DNA from: Metopolophium dirhodum
Taxonomy: Eukaryota > Arthropoda > Insecta > Hemiptera > Aphididae
Direction: 5' to 3'
DNA: 64,000 bases
NCBI RefSeq assembly: GCF_019925205.1
Contig: NC_083567.1
Span: 14,508,001 to 14,572,000, forward strand
The first letter of the stretch is position 1, and each line of letters starts with the position of its first letter. Both the position numbers and the translations under genes were made by a program. Under the pieces are notes generated by a model. That model searched no databases and was not told the origin of the DNA. It was given only the letters and a program-made list of their open reading frames with translations. This document shows, piece after piece, positions 51,401 through 64,000 of this stretch.

Positions 51401-54400
51401 AAAATATACACACAGACTACATCAGGTATGCACCGAAACAGTAATTAAATTTGAATCCAAATATAATATAATAATAATATGATGTCACATCAAAAATTAA
51501 TAAAATATTAACCGAACTGTTGGAGTCCGATTGATTAATTGTTTTATTTTTGAATATTATAATAGGATTGACTCAATCGTGTTAATGTTGTTCGAAGTTT
51601 TTTTTTAAAACAAAATAACAACACAGTACCTATAATATAGATTATTGGTACTACCTAAAAATATATTTATTATAAACATTGTGATTCACCAAGCACGCTT
51701 ACACACGAATTTTTCTTTGATATTTAATTTATTCAAATTCTAATTTCCCAATAATTTATTAAGTATACGCGCGGTTAGGTACCAATTTTTTAAATCCTCT
51801 TTTTACCGTTTAACATGTGTCACATGGTTGAAAAAATATCGTTTTATTAAATATAAACCAACATTTTTTACTGTTAATTGTTAAAGAGGTGGTCTTTTTT
51901 AAAATCGAAATTCGAATGAGTAATTTCAAAGTTATTGATCTTTATATAGTTTTTAAGGAAATTCAATTATCAAAGGTCTATGTTTAAAAGAGATATTGGC
52001 ATGTGCATTCACGTACAATAATGGTACTTGCATTGAATTTCACTCATATCAATAACCATTTACAACTAAGCCATACATCCCGAGTGACTATAAAACGAAA
52101 TTAGAAATTGTCTAAATGTTGTCCCTCAAATAATATCCGTAGCTAAAATAGTCGTTAAAAATCGAAAAAATCTAGGCGTTTTAAAATATGTCTCAGTAAC
52201 CTTATATTAGTATTTTAATTTATTTAATCAGCCAAAAAATTAATTACAATAAATTACATTAATAATAGCTGATACGAATACCAACTGAGCTGTAAGCTCG
52301 TATCTGGTCTACGCAGATGGAGATCATTGATATTACAATTCGTTTTATAGTAAAACTATAGTAAATTTATTTTTGTAAAATGTATAATATGTATAATAAT
52401 GTATACTGCTTGGTGCTTTACCCTGTATAAGAAAAAAGTCTATTATCATCATTGAAGAGCACGAAGCTTATCGTGGGGAAAACACACAATGTGTGTTTAA
52501 TATGGGCAATTTAATTACATTTTTATGAACAGTTTTTTTTTGTTTTTTTTTTTGTAAAATGGTTTGAAGCGTGAAAAGTAAAAAGTTGATAATGCGTAAA
52601 TAATACGCTATAATAATCAAAAACCTTAAAATAATAAAAAAAATATGCAAAACACAGTTTTGGATTTATATTTTCTGTGGCCTGAATAGTATTTTAATTT
52701 GACCGGGCTATTTATTTAACAAATAAAAGTCTCTAAGCCTAATAAATAATTATATTATATTTTAATAAACATAATAATATTATTATAGGTATACAATATA
52801 ATTGGTCGTTAATTCTGTATAGTACATTTTAAATATAGTGTCGGGTGCATATATGGTGCAATAGTCGGTACGTTTTCGAGTAACCATATTATAGTATTTT
52901 AATGAAAAAAATCTAAAACCGTTTAGTCTCCGCGAACACAAATTGTCTTTTCTACCATCAGTTTTCAGTCGAACTGTTAATTGTTTCAACAATATTTTTT
53001 CACACGTCACCTACTCTCTAAAACACTCGCCTGGGAAACACTTTTACTAATATTATCGTTTTTCAATCGTTTGTGCATATCAAAGACGCGAATTATACGT
53101 GTATAATTTATGTTTGTATAATATATATGTATATTATATATACATATATATATACACGTTTTTATTAAGCTGTAATATACCTGCAAAAGCGTATTATACT
53201 ATATAAGAAGAATAAGAAATTGCATGGATTAAAATGGAAAAGAAAGGTGGTAGGGAAACGGTAGAAGATGAATGCCTGGAAGATAATATACATTATCCCG
53301 AAATCGACTGCCCTCCAAAAACCTACCCCTCCCCCCGACGCGTGTTCCCCCATCGATACCCCGACGCCTCCACTCCCGTCGCGCCACAGTCTTATATATA
53401 TCTTGTTCAATACAACGTCGTACCGAATTAAAGAGTTTAGGTATATATATTATTATAATATATTGTCGAGCGGCGGGTTCCTACGCGTATATACCTTATT
53501 TAAGAGTAATGCACTCAAATGAGCCAATATTAAGGTGCGACTGCGGCCGCCCGTCGGGTGGTGGGGTCGAGGGGGGGGGGGGTGCTGGTGGTGGTGGCTT
53601 CGTAACGTGATGTAGCCCCGACTATACACTAGCCGTTGAGCGGTGAGTGAGGGGGTGGTGGGCAGAACGAGGGGATGATGTACGACTTCAATTTCCGCCG
53701 AACACTTGTACAAAAGCCAACGGTATTAACCGTGTGCCCGGGTGTTTTTTTCCCTTATTTTTTCCGGGTCACGGATATATATACCTGCTACAGTGTGTAT
53801 TGGAATACGGGAAAACAATATGCAGGATTGTTTTTGCGTTTTTTTTTTTTTGTATTTTTCCTCTCCCGTTCGGCTGAAGATTTATTCAAGTATTACCTTC
53901 CGAGTGTCCGCCCTCTCTGGCAGGAAACGCGTAGTACACGGACGCGCGTAGTATTGTGTTGGGTGCACGTGTATATAATATTATAATGCGCGTAAGGGGA
54001 GTGAAAAAACAAATGCGCATTTATAATGCTCTTGTTTTCGTGTTTTTCGATCGTTTAAAAAACGTAAAAACATAGGCTGCGGAATTCGCCGACAGGAAAC
54101 GCTGCGTAGGTATATTATACTATTTCTGTCCACCCCCTCTCCTCTCTCCCTCCCTCCTACCGTCCGAAGGGGTCAGTCAGTGTGTCTACATATATTATAT
54201 AATATAAATAATAGTTCCGTTGCACACACACACACAAACACACACACACATATTAAATTATATATTTTTTCTCATCGACCGTACTTCAGTAGAATATTAC
54301 AATAATAATAATATTTTAAAAACAAAAGTAAAACACGACGTAACAGTAACAATAGGTGGGTACATAATATAGGAACCTACCTGACTTTTAGTTCGGAATA

Positions 54401-54780
54401 TGCATATTGTTATTGGAGAAATTTTATGATTAAAATATAATATATTATTATCGTATAGGGTATACTGTTTATTTTAGCACATTTTTTTTTAAATTTCGGT
54501 AATATCAAACAGAAAACCAAGTCATCTGGGTGGCTTCTTTTTACCAGCCTTTTTATTCATGCAAACCGTAAAAAATGCTCACATGGTTATGGTAAAAAAA
54601 TAAACAAAATCATTTACCGATTGTGTATTTTCTACTTTGGTCCCTTGAACGTCGTTATAAACGATGTCCACTGTACGTACACAATATAATGACTTCAGTA
54701 GTCTAGTGTGCTGCCGCTGTAGCAGTAGTCTTGGGGAGTTTTGCGTTTCATTCATGACCGCATATTTATCCATAGGTTTA
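42500..54780. other. Long non-coding stretch with CpG-richer patches
   Basis: No exon with family motifs was found on either strand. Contents: microsatellites (ATT)n at about 46458-46478 and 47076-47103, and (AC)n at about 54222-54251; G runs near 50740 and 53571-53582; CpG-richer patches at about 42770-42900, 43080-43330, 51060-51310 and 53270-53960. These patches could be untranslated exons or promoters, but nothing ties them to a gene. Their short open frames resemble no protein I know. Confidence 0.45.
46210..46277 (+). repeat. Short duplicated segment, copy 2
   Basis: Partner of 41452-41512: AGGTAAT, GGACCATTT, CAC.GATGCC and TTCAAATTTTCGAAAGG in the same order, with a few base changes and small gaps. 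Confidence 0.55.
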
Positions 54781-54784
54781 TATA

Positions 54785-55584
54785 CAGAGTGGTACACAAA
54801 ACATACTCACCTCCCTTTTTTCTTCAATAATGAATTTCGGAATTTATAAACAATATATCTTAAGAGCATATTTTCTTGAGATTTGTTGTGCTAGTTAGGA
54901 GATTACTGTAGAGATTTACACAATACACTTCTGAATTTCAAATGATAACCTTCTTTTCTACTGTAAATTATTTAGTGAATAATTACATTTTTCTAAATAT
55001 TTTGATGTGTCAAAATAAAATTCAAACAAGTATAGTTTTTTAAATTATTGAAGTTCGGGCTGTAATGAAAATAGGTCCATGATATGGGTTTGGAAGATAT
55101 GGGGGCTAAGGAGATTTTATATTGTTATTATAATTATTAAGATTAATCTATCAGCATTTATAATTTGCAAATATGGTCCAAGTATAATAAATACTAGATC
55201 TAATATTAAATCTAATTTATATTTTTGTAAAACAATTTTTAAGGACTATTATATTCTTATTATATACATTGTAATAATTGAGAAACTACGAATGTAGTAA
55301 AAAAAAAACTATGAATTTGATACATCAACATTTTCAGAAAAACGATCAGCTAAGGAACTTACAGTAGACGAAAAAGGGGGTTCTCGATTGAAAAACAGGT
55401 GTTAATATCGCCACAGGACACTCATCGTGTGTGGTTAAAAAAATCTCAATAATTTGATTATAGTAATATTAATAATTTGGTCTAACGTATAGGTGTTATT
55501 TAACATTTTCGAAAAATCGGAATTTGAATAACCTCATAGTTGTGACGCCAAAAATGGGGTTGAGCATGCTCGGCGATCATCCTG
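54785..55584. mobile_element. 800-bp non-autonomous DNA transposon, TA target site
   Basis: Bounded by TA on both sides (54783-54784 and 55585-55586). The left end is CAGAGTGGTACAC then CATACTCACC; the right end, reverse-complemented, is CAGGATGATCGCC then CATGCTCAACC. The arms align over about 27 bases with one gap and roughly 70 per cent identity. A TA duplication points to the Tc1/mariner superfamily. The inside has only a 72-codon AT-rich frame with no transposase motif. Related ends at 24288 and 42336 suggest a family. Confidence 0.5.
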
Positions 55585-55586
55585 TA

Positions 55587-58500
55587 ACAGACAGTTGTTG
55601 TGGTGGTTTCTGTGCGCTGTAGGCAATCACAAAACGTCGTAAAAACATTATACGTATACATTTTTCACTGGTAAAAACTATTGCACACATATATTGTACA
55701 TATTATATACCTATATAATGTATATGCGTTGTATGTGCGAACGATACGGATTTTAGTATGCAGGCGTTGTATATTATGTTCTGCGCTGGGAATGCATTTT
55801 ATCTCTTCGTGGGGCAAATAATATATATATACGTAGGTGTGTGTGACACAGTCGGATCCGAGGCTAAATGTGTTTAGAAGACATATTTTATTCATTTGTC
55901 TCGCTCGGCGCGTGCTCCAATGAACTGTGTACCTATATATATATATATATATGGTCTTTGTATATACCATCATATACATATTATATTATTACATTATACA
56001 CGAAACAGGCCATCGTGTCAAATGCTCAACTTTCGTAACATAATATTATATCGGTGCATAATATTACTATAGAAACATAACTTTTCTTCTGCACGATGTA
56101 CCTACCTAGTATATAATATATGTTATACATTATTTATACGCGCACAGACACCCCTCCGCCACGATCGGCCGCGTACGCGCATTTTAGCTGTCACAAGTTT
56201 TTATCATTTTTTATTTTTTTTTACCACAATATCATTCGTAACAAGCATTTTTCGATTTCGACGTGATCGAGCTCAACACTTATGCTTCTTATATTCATAA
56301 TCGTCGTCATTGTCCACACAAAAAAAAGAGCTGCAATTAAATCCGTTAGCAGTCGTGCTTGATATCTTTTCAATTCCAATATTAGTTCATTGTGCATATT
56401 ATAATCAAGTTTAAAGTTATAGAGTGCGACAAAAATACACGTGAGTTTATTTTAAGCACTGCACAGAGACTACGCTTTCAGTCACACCCACCGGACACCA
56501 TGATTGCTTCCGTGACTGTCGAAAGATGGACAAATAAAATCAATCCTAGTTTGACAGCAAATCGACCGATCGGTATGACGATATAAGTGTGTCGACATGT
56601 AGTTCCACGCGCTTATATGTGAGCCCTATACTTACCGCCATCACCCCGAGATCTTTTCGTAACCACCTGAGGCGAACGAACGTAGGAGAATTTATTATTC
56701 ACTCGGCTTGAAATTTGTAATTATTTAACGAAAAAGTTAACAAACGCGCAACACGGTAAACAATAAAGTGTATTTCTATTGACACGTTTTCGTCGAACGA
56801 ACAAGCGTATGCACCGGCGACCTTTACACAGCCACTTTGACCCGAACTCTCTTTTTCCAACAAAGAGATGGAGAATATTTTCTCATGAACGATTTTCACA
56901 GTTCATAGACAGATTTGATGCCTTTTTCCGTCGCGCTCTTTGTATTTTTTTGGACCGGATTTGGATATTCTTCGGGCGATACCGTTTCTTTTCGTTAACG
57001 TTTAGAATATTGCCAATACGCTCCTTCTGTAGGTAGTTCAAACGAAAGACCAAAACAGTGATCAAATAGATTTCCGGTACATTATATAGCCGGTATTTTT
57101 GTATAATGTAATACAAAAAAAAAAGTCACAAAAACTCTATAATATTTAACCTGCTGGTGTGAAAGAGAAAATGATTGGTACTGAAATCGTCCGACTCGTT
57201 GGGGTCTCGAACACGGTATCACATATTTTGTAGTTATAATAATCACAAAACCATGAAATGTCATCTTAGGTATATTTATTGGCTATGTAGAGTGTTGGTT
57301 GCGATCTTTGGTGTGCAGTCAGTAACGACATTATATTGTAATTGCACATAACTCGTTTTTGTAATTTATTTTTGTGTAGAGGGAAATAATTGTCGGTACC
57401 TACTCGAATTGTTTTCCATCTCCCTTTAGTAGGTGCTCTATTGTACGCATACAAGGGCGTGGCGTGGAACTTGTAACCAATTTTCAACCACTTTAATTTC
57501 GTTTTGTTTTTTTTTATATCGTATAGCACGCGGGCTTAAAGAGCGAGTACACATATTACATATTATATGTATATAGTTTATTCGTCATATGTAGCGTTGG
57601 AAATGTCGCGTCGTAATGCGCGGCGAATGCATATCGGACGACGATCGGATTGATGACTGCAGTCGGTTCGCATATTATAATAATATTATATAGAGAGCAT
57701 TGTTGCAGTAGACAGGGCGGGGCGGGCGGGCTATATAATTTTTCTGATATGCTGTGCGTTAACCCCACTGTACAATGGGATGACGGGAAAACACGGTTGC
57801 TCGTGCTGTAAGTACATTGTACGATCTGTATCCGCATGGTATGGCTGGTATATTATATTATATACCTACGCGTACCGTACCATTATATTGTAGTCACGTT
57901 ATCGTCGTCTGCCCGTGAATACAGCGGTGATGTTTATGAAATCGCGAGAATAATAGCGCACGATATCATATAAAAATAATATTATATGTGCGTATGTCTC
58001 GTTATATGACTATAGGTTAGGTACTATACTATAGGTGAACGGTATCTCTAGATATCGAGTCTCTAAACCGATTCCAGGATAGTGTATAGTACGCATGAAC
58101 AGGAAAATATACGAAAAATGTACAAGAGACTAGAGAAAGGAGAAAAATATTATTACATCTCGCGGAGGGGGTAGGTCGGCCCACTTTCCGCGCTAGCCGA
58201 GTTGACGCCGAAAAACATTTTATACAATATTATAATTTTGTGCGCGCATATACGGATAGTTTATATTCCACACGATAGAACGTACTATAGGGGGTAGGGG
58301 GCACGTGCGTTATCTCACTGCCTCGGAGGGGTTGCAGATATACGCCGCCGCCGATGCGTCATTATATTATACGCCACGGACTGTATATGTGATGGAGGCG
58401 GACTGCTCTGTCAGGATGTGTGAAGGTGGCACAGAGATAAATAGCACGTGTGTCTACTGTGTTTGCAGCGGGCCATAAAAGATTGCCAAAGCGTGTGGGT

Positions 58501-61443
58501 GTGTGTGTGTGTATAATGTATTTATATACATGCATTTACGTATTCCGCAACTACACGCGATACAGAGGCGAGTATAGGTACCAAAATATATTTTTTTATT
58601 ATTATTATTATGTGTGTAGTTTGGTGTTGTAGAGTCGGACAAGTGGTGGCTGTCGACGGCGGCGACGTTTGGTTTAAGTGTATTCAAATTGATAAGATTC
58701 GAGTTTATGGCAACCGAATTTATTTCCTCCCCTTCCATTTTCGGTGTATATATATAGATATCATATAATATATAACATGCAGTTTATGTATTATTACATA
58801 ATATATTATATATGTATAGGTATATAAAAAAACGAATATAATATGTACCTTAAAAAAAGACGTACTATGCACTATAATATAATAGTAATATATTATTAAA
58901 AAAACAAAATAACGCTGTTATTGTTTGTTATTTGATCCGTGGAGTGAATATCTGCAGATATCGAGGCAGACATTATAGAGTAAAAATTATTATTCATTAG
59001 TTTGGCCTGATAAAACCCGCTGTCGAAATAGAATTTCGATTTCGTTGAGACCCAGTTATTCAATAGTATATAATGTCCATACATTTAGCCTACATGTAAT
59101 TTTTTGCTGCTCATAAGACATTATATAGCTCACGCTGACCATATTAATTTGTATAATTATGAGTTATGACGCTATAAAAACATAAATATTTTTTTATGTA
59201 TACATTTTTATACCATGTTAAGAAAAACTTATTTTATAAAATTTAATTAGGTTATCAGTGTCAAATATATTTTTTATATATTATCTTTATTATTATTATA
59301 AATGATTTTATGATAGTTAGGTAGTTAGCAGTTACTTCAAAATGCTCATTTAATTGTAAACTGCAAATAACCCTGGACCTCCACACGATTTATCTCAGTG
59401 AGGTTCAGTAATCTTTTACTTAGATATTAATAAATTATATATATATAAAAAAAATAATAAATAATTATAGATATTTATATATTATAATGTAACCCAATTT
59501 ATGTAAGCGCTCATATCAAAATAAATCTATTCAATGTTGTTTCACAGTGCATATTTTACTATATTATCATGTTTTTACTAATTTTAATTTAGTTTTATAT
59601 TGCAACTCTTAACGTTTTTGCCAGTTTTTATTTTATTATTTATAATGCCATGTTTTCAATCCAACCAAATGAATCAACTTATATTTTTTCGGCTAATTAT
59701 ACACATTTAACAGCATAAAAGTATATTGAATTAGGACCAAAAAAGTGGGGAAGTCTATCTCAGGAACACCAACTTGTTATAATATCGGTAGTAATAATAA
59801 GCCTCGTGATAATCGGTAAGCTGTCTGTAGTGTCGCCACCGATGTTATACACCTAATAATAAGGGCGATATGCCAGTCAGAGTTGTTGTATATTACACGT
59901 GCAGAGCCGTGGTAAGGCCGACTGAGGTAAAATCGATATCCGATCAAATTAGGGTTGACGAATGGGCGAAAAAAAGAAAATTAATAATAGAGAACGTGGA
60001 ATGCTAATTGCTTTTGTGAACCCGGTCGGTATGTGGGCGCCGCCACGCGTTTAGGCGCGGGGTGTTTTAATTATAGAATCCTCTATCGAGAGGGGTGGCC
60101 ACTGGAATAATTGGATTTACGCGTATTAGATGTACATAATGGGATTTTGGTGTACATATAATATTTGTGTGGATGTGCGTTCCTGGGCGACAATCCGCAA
60201 ACAGTCGAAGCCCAATCGACACTGTCTACAATAATATATATTATTATGTATAATTTCTTACATGGTATTATACTCTTCACTGTGTATAGTACCGCGGTAT
60301 CCATCCCAGATGGCACAAGTATAACGGTCGTTAAGTAAAAAGAGCGAAAACTAAAATAGCGATTAGTTATATAATATTCAAAGAAAACAATTAGGTGAAA
60401 TAAAATAGTAAGGATAAAAAGAAAAAAATGGAAAAAATGTACAGTGATAAATATATGATACCTAAATGAAAAAGCGAAATTCGTTGGTTAGATTTTTTTT
60501 TTACTAGTATAATATTCGATTTTATATTCTGAGTGGAGCAAATAATGTATTGATTTTACAATGCTGTGCGTTTTTTTATATTTTTTTTATTGAGGTAGAT
60601 TTTTGGTAGTATATGTATATTGGATCTAGTTGGTACTTTTGGGAAGTCCAAATTCAACACTCTCCGTTATTTTTAAAATAATCGGTAAAATAAAAAAAAT
60701 AAATAAATTGGCGTCAGTGGGGGGTTGTAGAATGTAAAATACAAAATAATATTGGATAAGATGAGTGGGGCTGAGGTTAAATATTATTACCTACACCAAA
60801 TTACTAGTTACTAAGTCGACGAACAACACTCATTTTGTTTTTAAAACGTTCTTTTTTTCGTAAAACTGTTGTGATCGTAAAAAAAATCTGCTACAGGTGG
60901 TCGGTATAATAATATATTAGGGATTTTCGATGTAACAATATGTTGTTTTTCCTAGCTTTAAAATAAACCTAATATTCAATACTTGAAACAAATAATAAGG
61001 ATTTATGATTTTGATATTATCATTTATCAATCATCGTTTAAATTTTAAATTAATTCAAAATGATAAGAAATAATTTTAAAATAAAAGAGATGTTGTTACC
61101 TACAGGATGGATTATCCAAAATTCGGGACAAAAGTGTTAATTTGTACCTTTTGTCGGGACGCCGGGATGATTCATTCAAATACAGGACGGGATCCCAAAA
61201 AATACAGCTAACTTATAATATATGGACCACCGTTTTCCTTTGGCTATATCTATTACAGGTCAGATCGAACGAGTGAATGATCGCGGTTTAGGGTGTTTCA
61301 TTCAACGTGCAAGGAACGTTTTCGTATTATTTAAAACATAATCCGTGTAATAAATTTTACTTATTCAAATTCAATAATATGTATAGCCAATACACCACCG
61401 CTGGCTTTCTGATTTATTCTAACCGTAAAACAAATCATCGTTT
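55587..61443. other. Non-coding stretch, partly CpG-rich, no gene seen
   Basis: The region 56130-58720 is noticeably richer in CG (GCGGGGCGGGCGGGC near 57715) and has many short overlapping frames, none with a recognisable domain. A (GT)n run lies near 58499-58513. This part has the look of a promoter or 5' UTR region of a gene starting elsewhere, but that is a guess. Confidence 0.4.
60525..60590 (+). repeat. Fragment of the dispersed repeat (5' end)
   Basis: TATTCTGAGTGGAGCAAATAA then TGTATTGATTTTACAAT and GTGCGTTTTTTT match the opening of the repeats at 4022 and 12333; the rest is missing. Confidence 0.55.
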
Positions 61444-61455
61444 GTCGAATGTATT

Positions 61456-61782
61456 TTTTTTTTTTTTTTTTTTTTTATTGGGTAACCCGCGGCAACATAG
61501 GCCATTGGGTGTGGGGAGGGGGCACTGTAGGTTTTTTATATTGGGTAGGTTTGGTAGGTTTTATATTGGGTAGGTTGGTACACGTGTGTGTTGTGTTTGG
61601 CAGAATTTCTAATGGGGCACCCGTAGGTTTCTGCCGTGCCCCGGGGTGGGGGGATGGCGGCACTTGTTCTCCGGACACCGTGACTTGCACGGAGAAAAAT
61701 GCCGCCCAGTGGTCGAGGATCGAACTCGGACCGGCTGTGCCGAATCCGTCGCGTTAGACCACTCGGCCACCTCGTCCCCCCA
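61456..61782 (-). mobile_element. tRNA-derived SINE, copy 2
   Basis: Minus-strand copy of the element at 37399-37691, with A box TGGCCGAGTGG, B box GAGTTCGATCC, the same body and a long A tail (T run at 61456-61476). Identical 12-base GTCGAATGTATT flanks it at 61444-61455 and 61783-61794, a clear target duplication. It is longer than copy 1, mainly because a ~26-base CCTACCCAATATAAAA segment is repeated internally. Open frames across it on both strands are not genes. Confidence 0.9.
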
Positions 61783-61794
61783 GTCGAATGTATT

Positions 61795-64000
61795 ATCAAC
61801 GGCGTGTCCGATGAATACTAAAATTGAAGCTTTTCGGTTGATTTGTATACATAACGGTCACTATAGTCATCATTTTCGTTTGAAGACTAACTAACCTGAT
61901 TTCCACCCAAAAAATCGCCCGATAATCGACAGTATGGAAAAATTAATCGTTTCTTAAATACCAAATATATTTATAATATTTATAACTCATTGATTTTATC
62001 ATATTAATATTCAAATATATGTACTGCCTTCAGTGATTAAATAAAATCTAAACAATTTTAACACTCGTTCATCTCCATAAAGTTCAATGTTTATCTTTCG
62101 TCTGTTTTATATAAGCAATATACATAGATTATTTATGGCCGAACTTGGTCTATTTGTAAAGTATCGATTGAATTAAATGTATTAAACCGCGTTTGTTTTT
62201 TCGTCTTCTTTCGGAAAAATCTATTCCCGAACTAAGGTTATAAAAGTAATTAGAAGAAGGTCACGTTTTTATTTACAAATAAGTGATAATTATGTTATTT
62301 TTAGTAGCCGGGGGTTTCGTTTCCACCCCCGAAATCCTTTTAACGATCGATTAGGTGATTACTTTTTGGATAATGTCCCTCGCGACCATAAAGTAACAAT
62401 GCGGCCATACCGTAAATTTCTAGCAACGTTTATAAATTAATTTTCTAATTTCCATTTATGGATAGCCAAGCGTTACACCCCAAGTACCTACCCAAGCGCG
62501 GGACCCAAAACATTTTAAGCACGTTTGCACCTGGTGTTTGAAAATCGTGCGAATGAATATGTATGGCGGAATGGCTGTCATCGATGGTGCATACCGTCGT
62601 AGCGGTTATCGGTGTATATAGGTGTTTTAAAATTGCATAACGCTAACGCCGCGCAGTCTCCCTTCAATGATATTGTATTTTATATCTAATTATTATTCTG
62701 TCATCTTTGATGTGAAAATAATACCGTTTGATGAAACCTGAACAATCTTCTACAATATATCATAATATTATTGTTGTATCATTCGATATTGAAGGTTTTG
62801 TAAATTAATATAATATAGGAGTGGCAGGTCGGTAGTCAAAAATATTATTATTTGTATACCTATATTGTAACGACAGGTTTTCTGTAAAAATTTATCATGA
62901 CAATCATCGTTTTACTAACAATTTTGTTACAATATCGTTGTATTTTATCGCCCTTTGTCCCCGTTAAGTAGTTATACAGTATACATAGTGACGCATGCCA
63001 TTTTTGTACATAATAATATAAGATATTATTATACGACAGTAAGTTATACCTACATCGTCAAATGCTATAAAAAGCATTTCGTTTTAAATTACCCCACTCA
63101 AAACCCGAAACACTCGAACGGGCAGCAGGTCTTCTCTGATATATCGTTTGCGAACAAGTCGAAACGTTCAAGTCATTGAATAATGACATTATAATAATAA
63201 ACTTAATGTCACAGTGGTGTAATAATGCGTATTACACGAATCGATTACTGCTGATATTGCGTGCGTCAACTGTTCAACAAGTAATACAACACGCGCATTG
63301 TGTACTTAGCATTATAATATAATATAGGTATAGTCGGCGCTGACGATAAAATAATAATAATATAACAATTAGGTATTTAAATTTTAAACTTTTATAATTA
63401 TTTAACGAATCGACGGTTATTAAATGCAACGTTTTCACCATGGTAGAAATAATACCTGCAGGTATGATCACAGATCACCGACTTCACTTTACACACAACA
63501 CGTCTCATATTGTATGGTGAGCAAAACATACCAGAAAATAGTATGTGATGATACCTGATTATTTATACCACGATTTTTAATATATTATTATGTGTGAGAT
63601 GTAACAATATTATATTATTATAATAACCGCGCAAAGTGTACTATACTATATACATAATTTATATTATTATACAATTATTATATTTACGATAAATATTTTT
63701 GAGTTTTATCGGATATAACGATAAGGACAAAAAATCAGAGATTACTAGGGTTCAGGAATTGATTGTGGTCGATGCACAGTTGTACCTTGGTGTCTTTTTA
63801 TTAATGATCGTGTGCTTTTGTTCCATGTGTTTGTTTATATGTATACCAAAATTCAAAACCAATGACACCAAAATCCTTATCAATTATAATTATAGTTGTT
63901 TCATAATTTTTTTTTGGTTATCACTTTTCTCCTCAAAAAATATTATGTTACCGCCGTGTCAAAAATTATATTATATTATATTCAACTACCTGGTAGCGTT
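61795..64000. other. AT-rich DNA, nothing identified
   Basis: No coding exon, RNA gene or repeat pair could be supported. Short frames at 62955-63179 and 63274-63471 lack recognisable content. Confidence 0.5.

Noticed and set aside
56779..57036. Plus-strand 85-codon frame rich in Arg and Phe
   Set aside because: No motif is visible, an antisense frame overlaps it, and composition fits GC-elevated non-coding DNA.
61449..61799. Four overlapping frames of 71-102 codons
   Set aside because: They cover the SINE, including its T/A tail, and have no protein homology that I recognise.

Overview
The window reads as nuclear DNA of an aphid or a close hemipteran relative. It is strongly AT-rich, full of TATAATATTATAATA and GGTAGGTACCTA words, has short exons in long introns with GT/AG borders, and carries several degenerate transposon families. 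No operons, CRISPR arrays, rRNA genes or convincing free-standing tRNA genes are visible. Gene density is very low: only two protein-coding loci can be supported. I found no new multi-gene system. The interest lies in gene structure and in a few well-preserved transposition and repair scars.

Minus strand, about 10.35-20.71 kb: an acyl-protein thioesterase gene (APT1/LYPLA type). I assembled it from five exons (20714-20661, 16397-16366, 15750-15685, 14743-14446, 10651-10487) whose phases join without a break and give the complete Ser-Asp-His triad. Only the extreme C-terminus is unsettled. Its introns hold dispersed repeats.

Plus strand, 29921-30626: one large, strikingly GC-rich internal exon of a TMTC-type O-mannosyltransferase, closest to TMTC1 by motif. 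The first coding exon and the downstream DUF1736/TPR exons were not found. The DNA to its right is therefore probably intron for an unknown distance.

Mobile DNA. At 26.6-27.6 kb a hAT-type foldback MITE sits inside a decayed jockey-like retrotransposon. At 35.15-36.76 kb a 3'-truncated, frameshifted hAT (BED-finger) element lies between two identical 88-bp copies of its left flank. Two copies of a tRNA-derived SINE with 12-bp target duplications lie at 37.4-37.7 kb (+) and 61.46-61.78 kb (-). A jockey RT remnant lies at 38.6-39.0 kb. An approximately 800-bp element with TA target duplication lies at 54.8-55.6 kb. A dispersed repeat family with internal tandem structure lies at 4.0-5.0 and 12.3-13.7 kb, with fragments at 23.6 and 60.5 kb.

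The rest, including 0-2.3, 5.6-10.3, 30.6-35.1, 42.5-54.7 and 55.6-61.4 kb, is AT-rich non-coding DNA with microsatellites, G/C homopolymers and CpG-richer patches that I could not assign.
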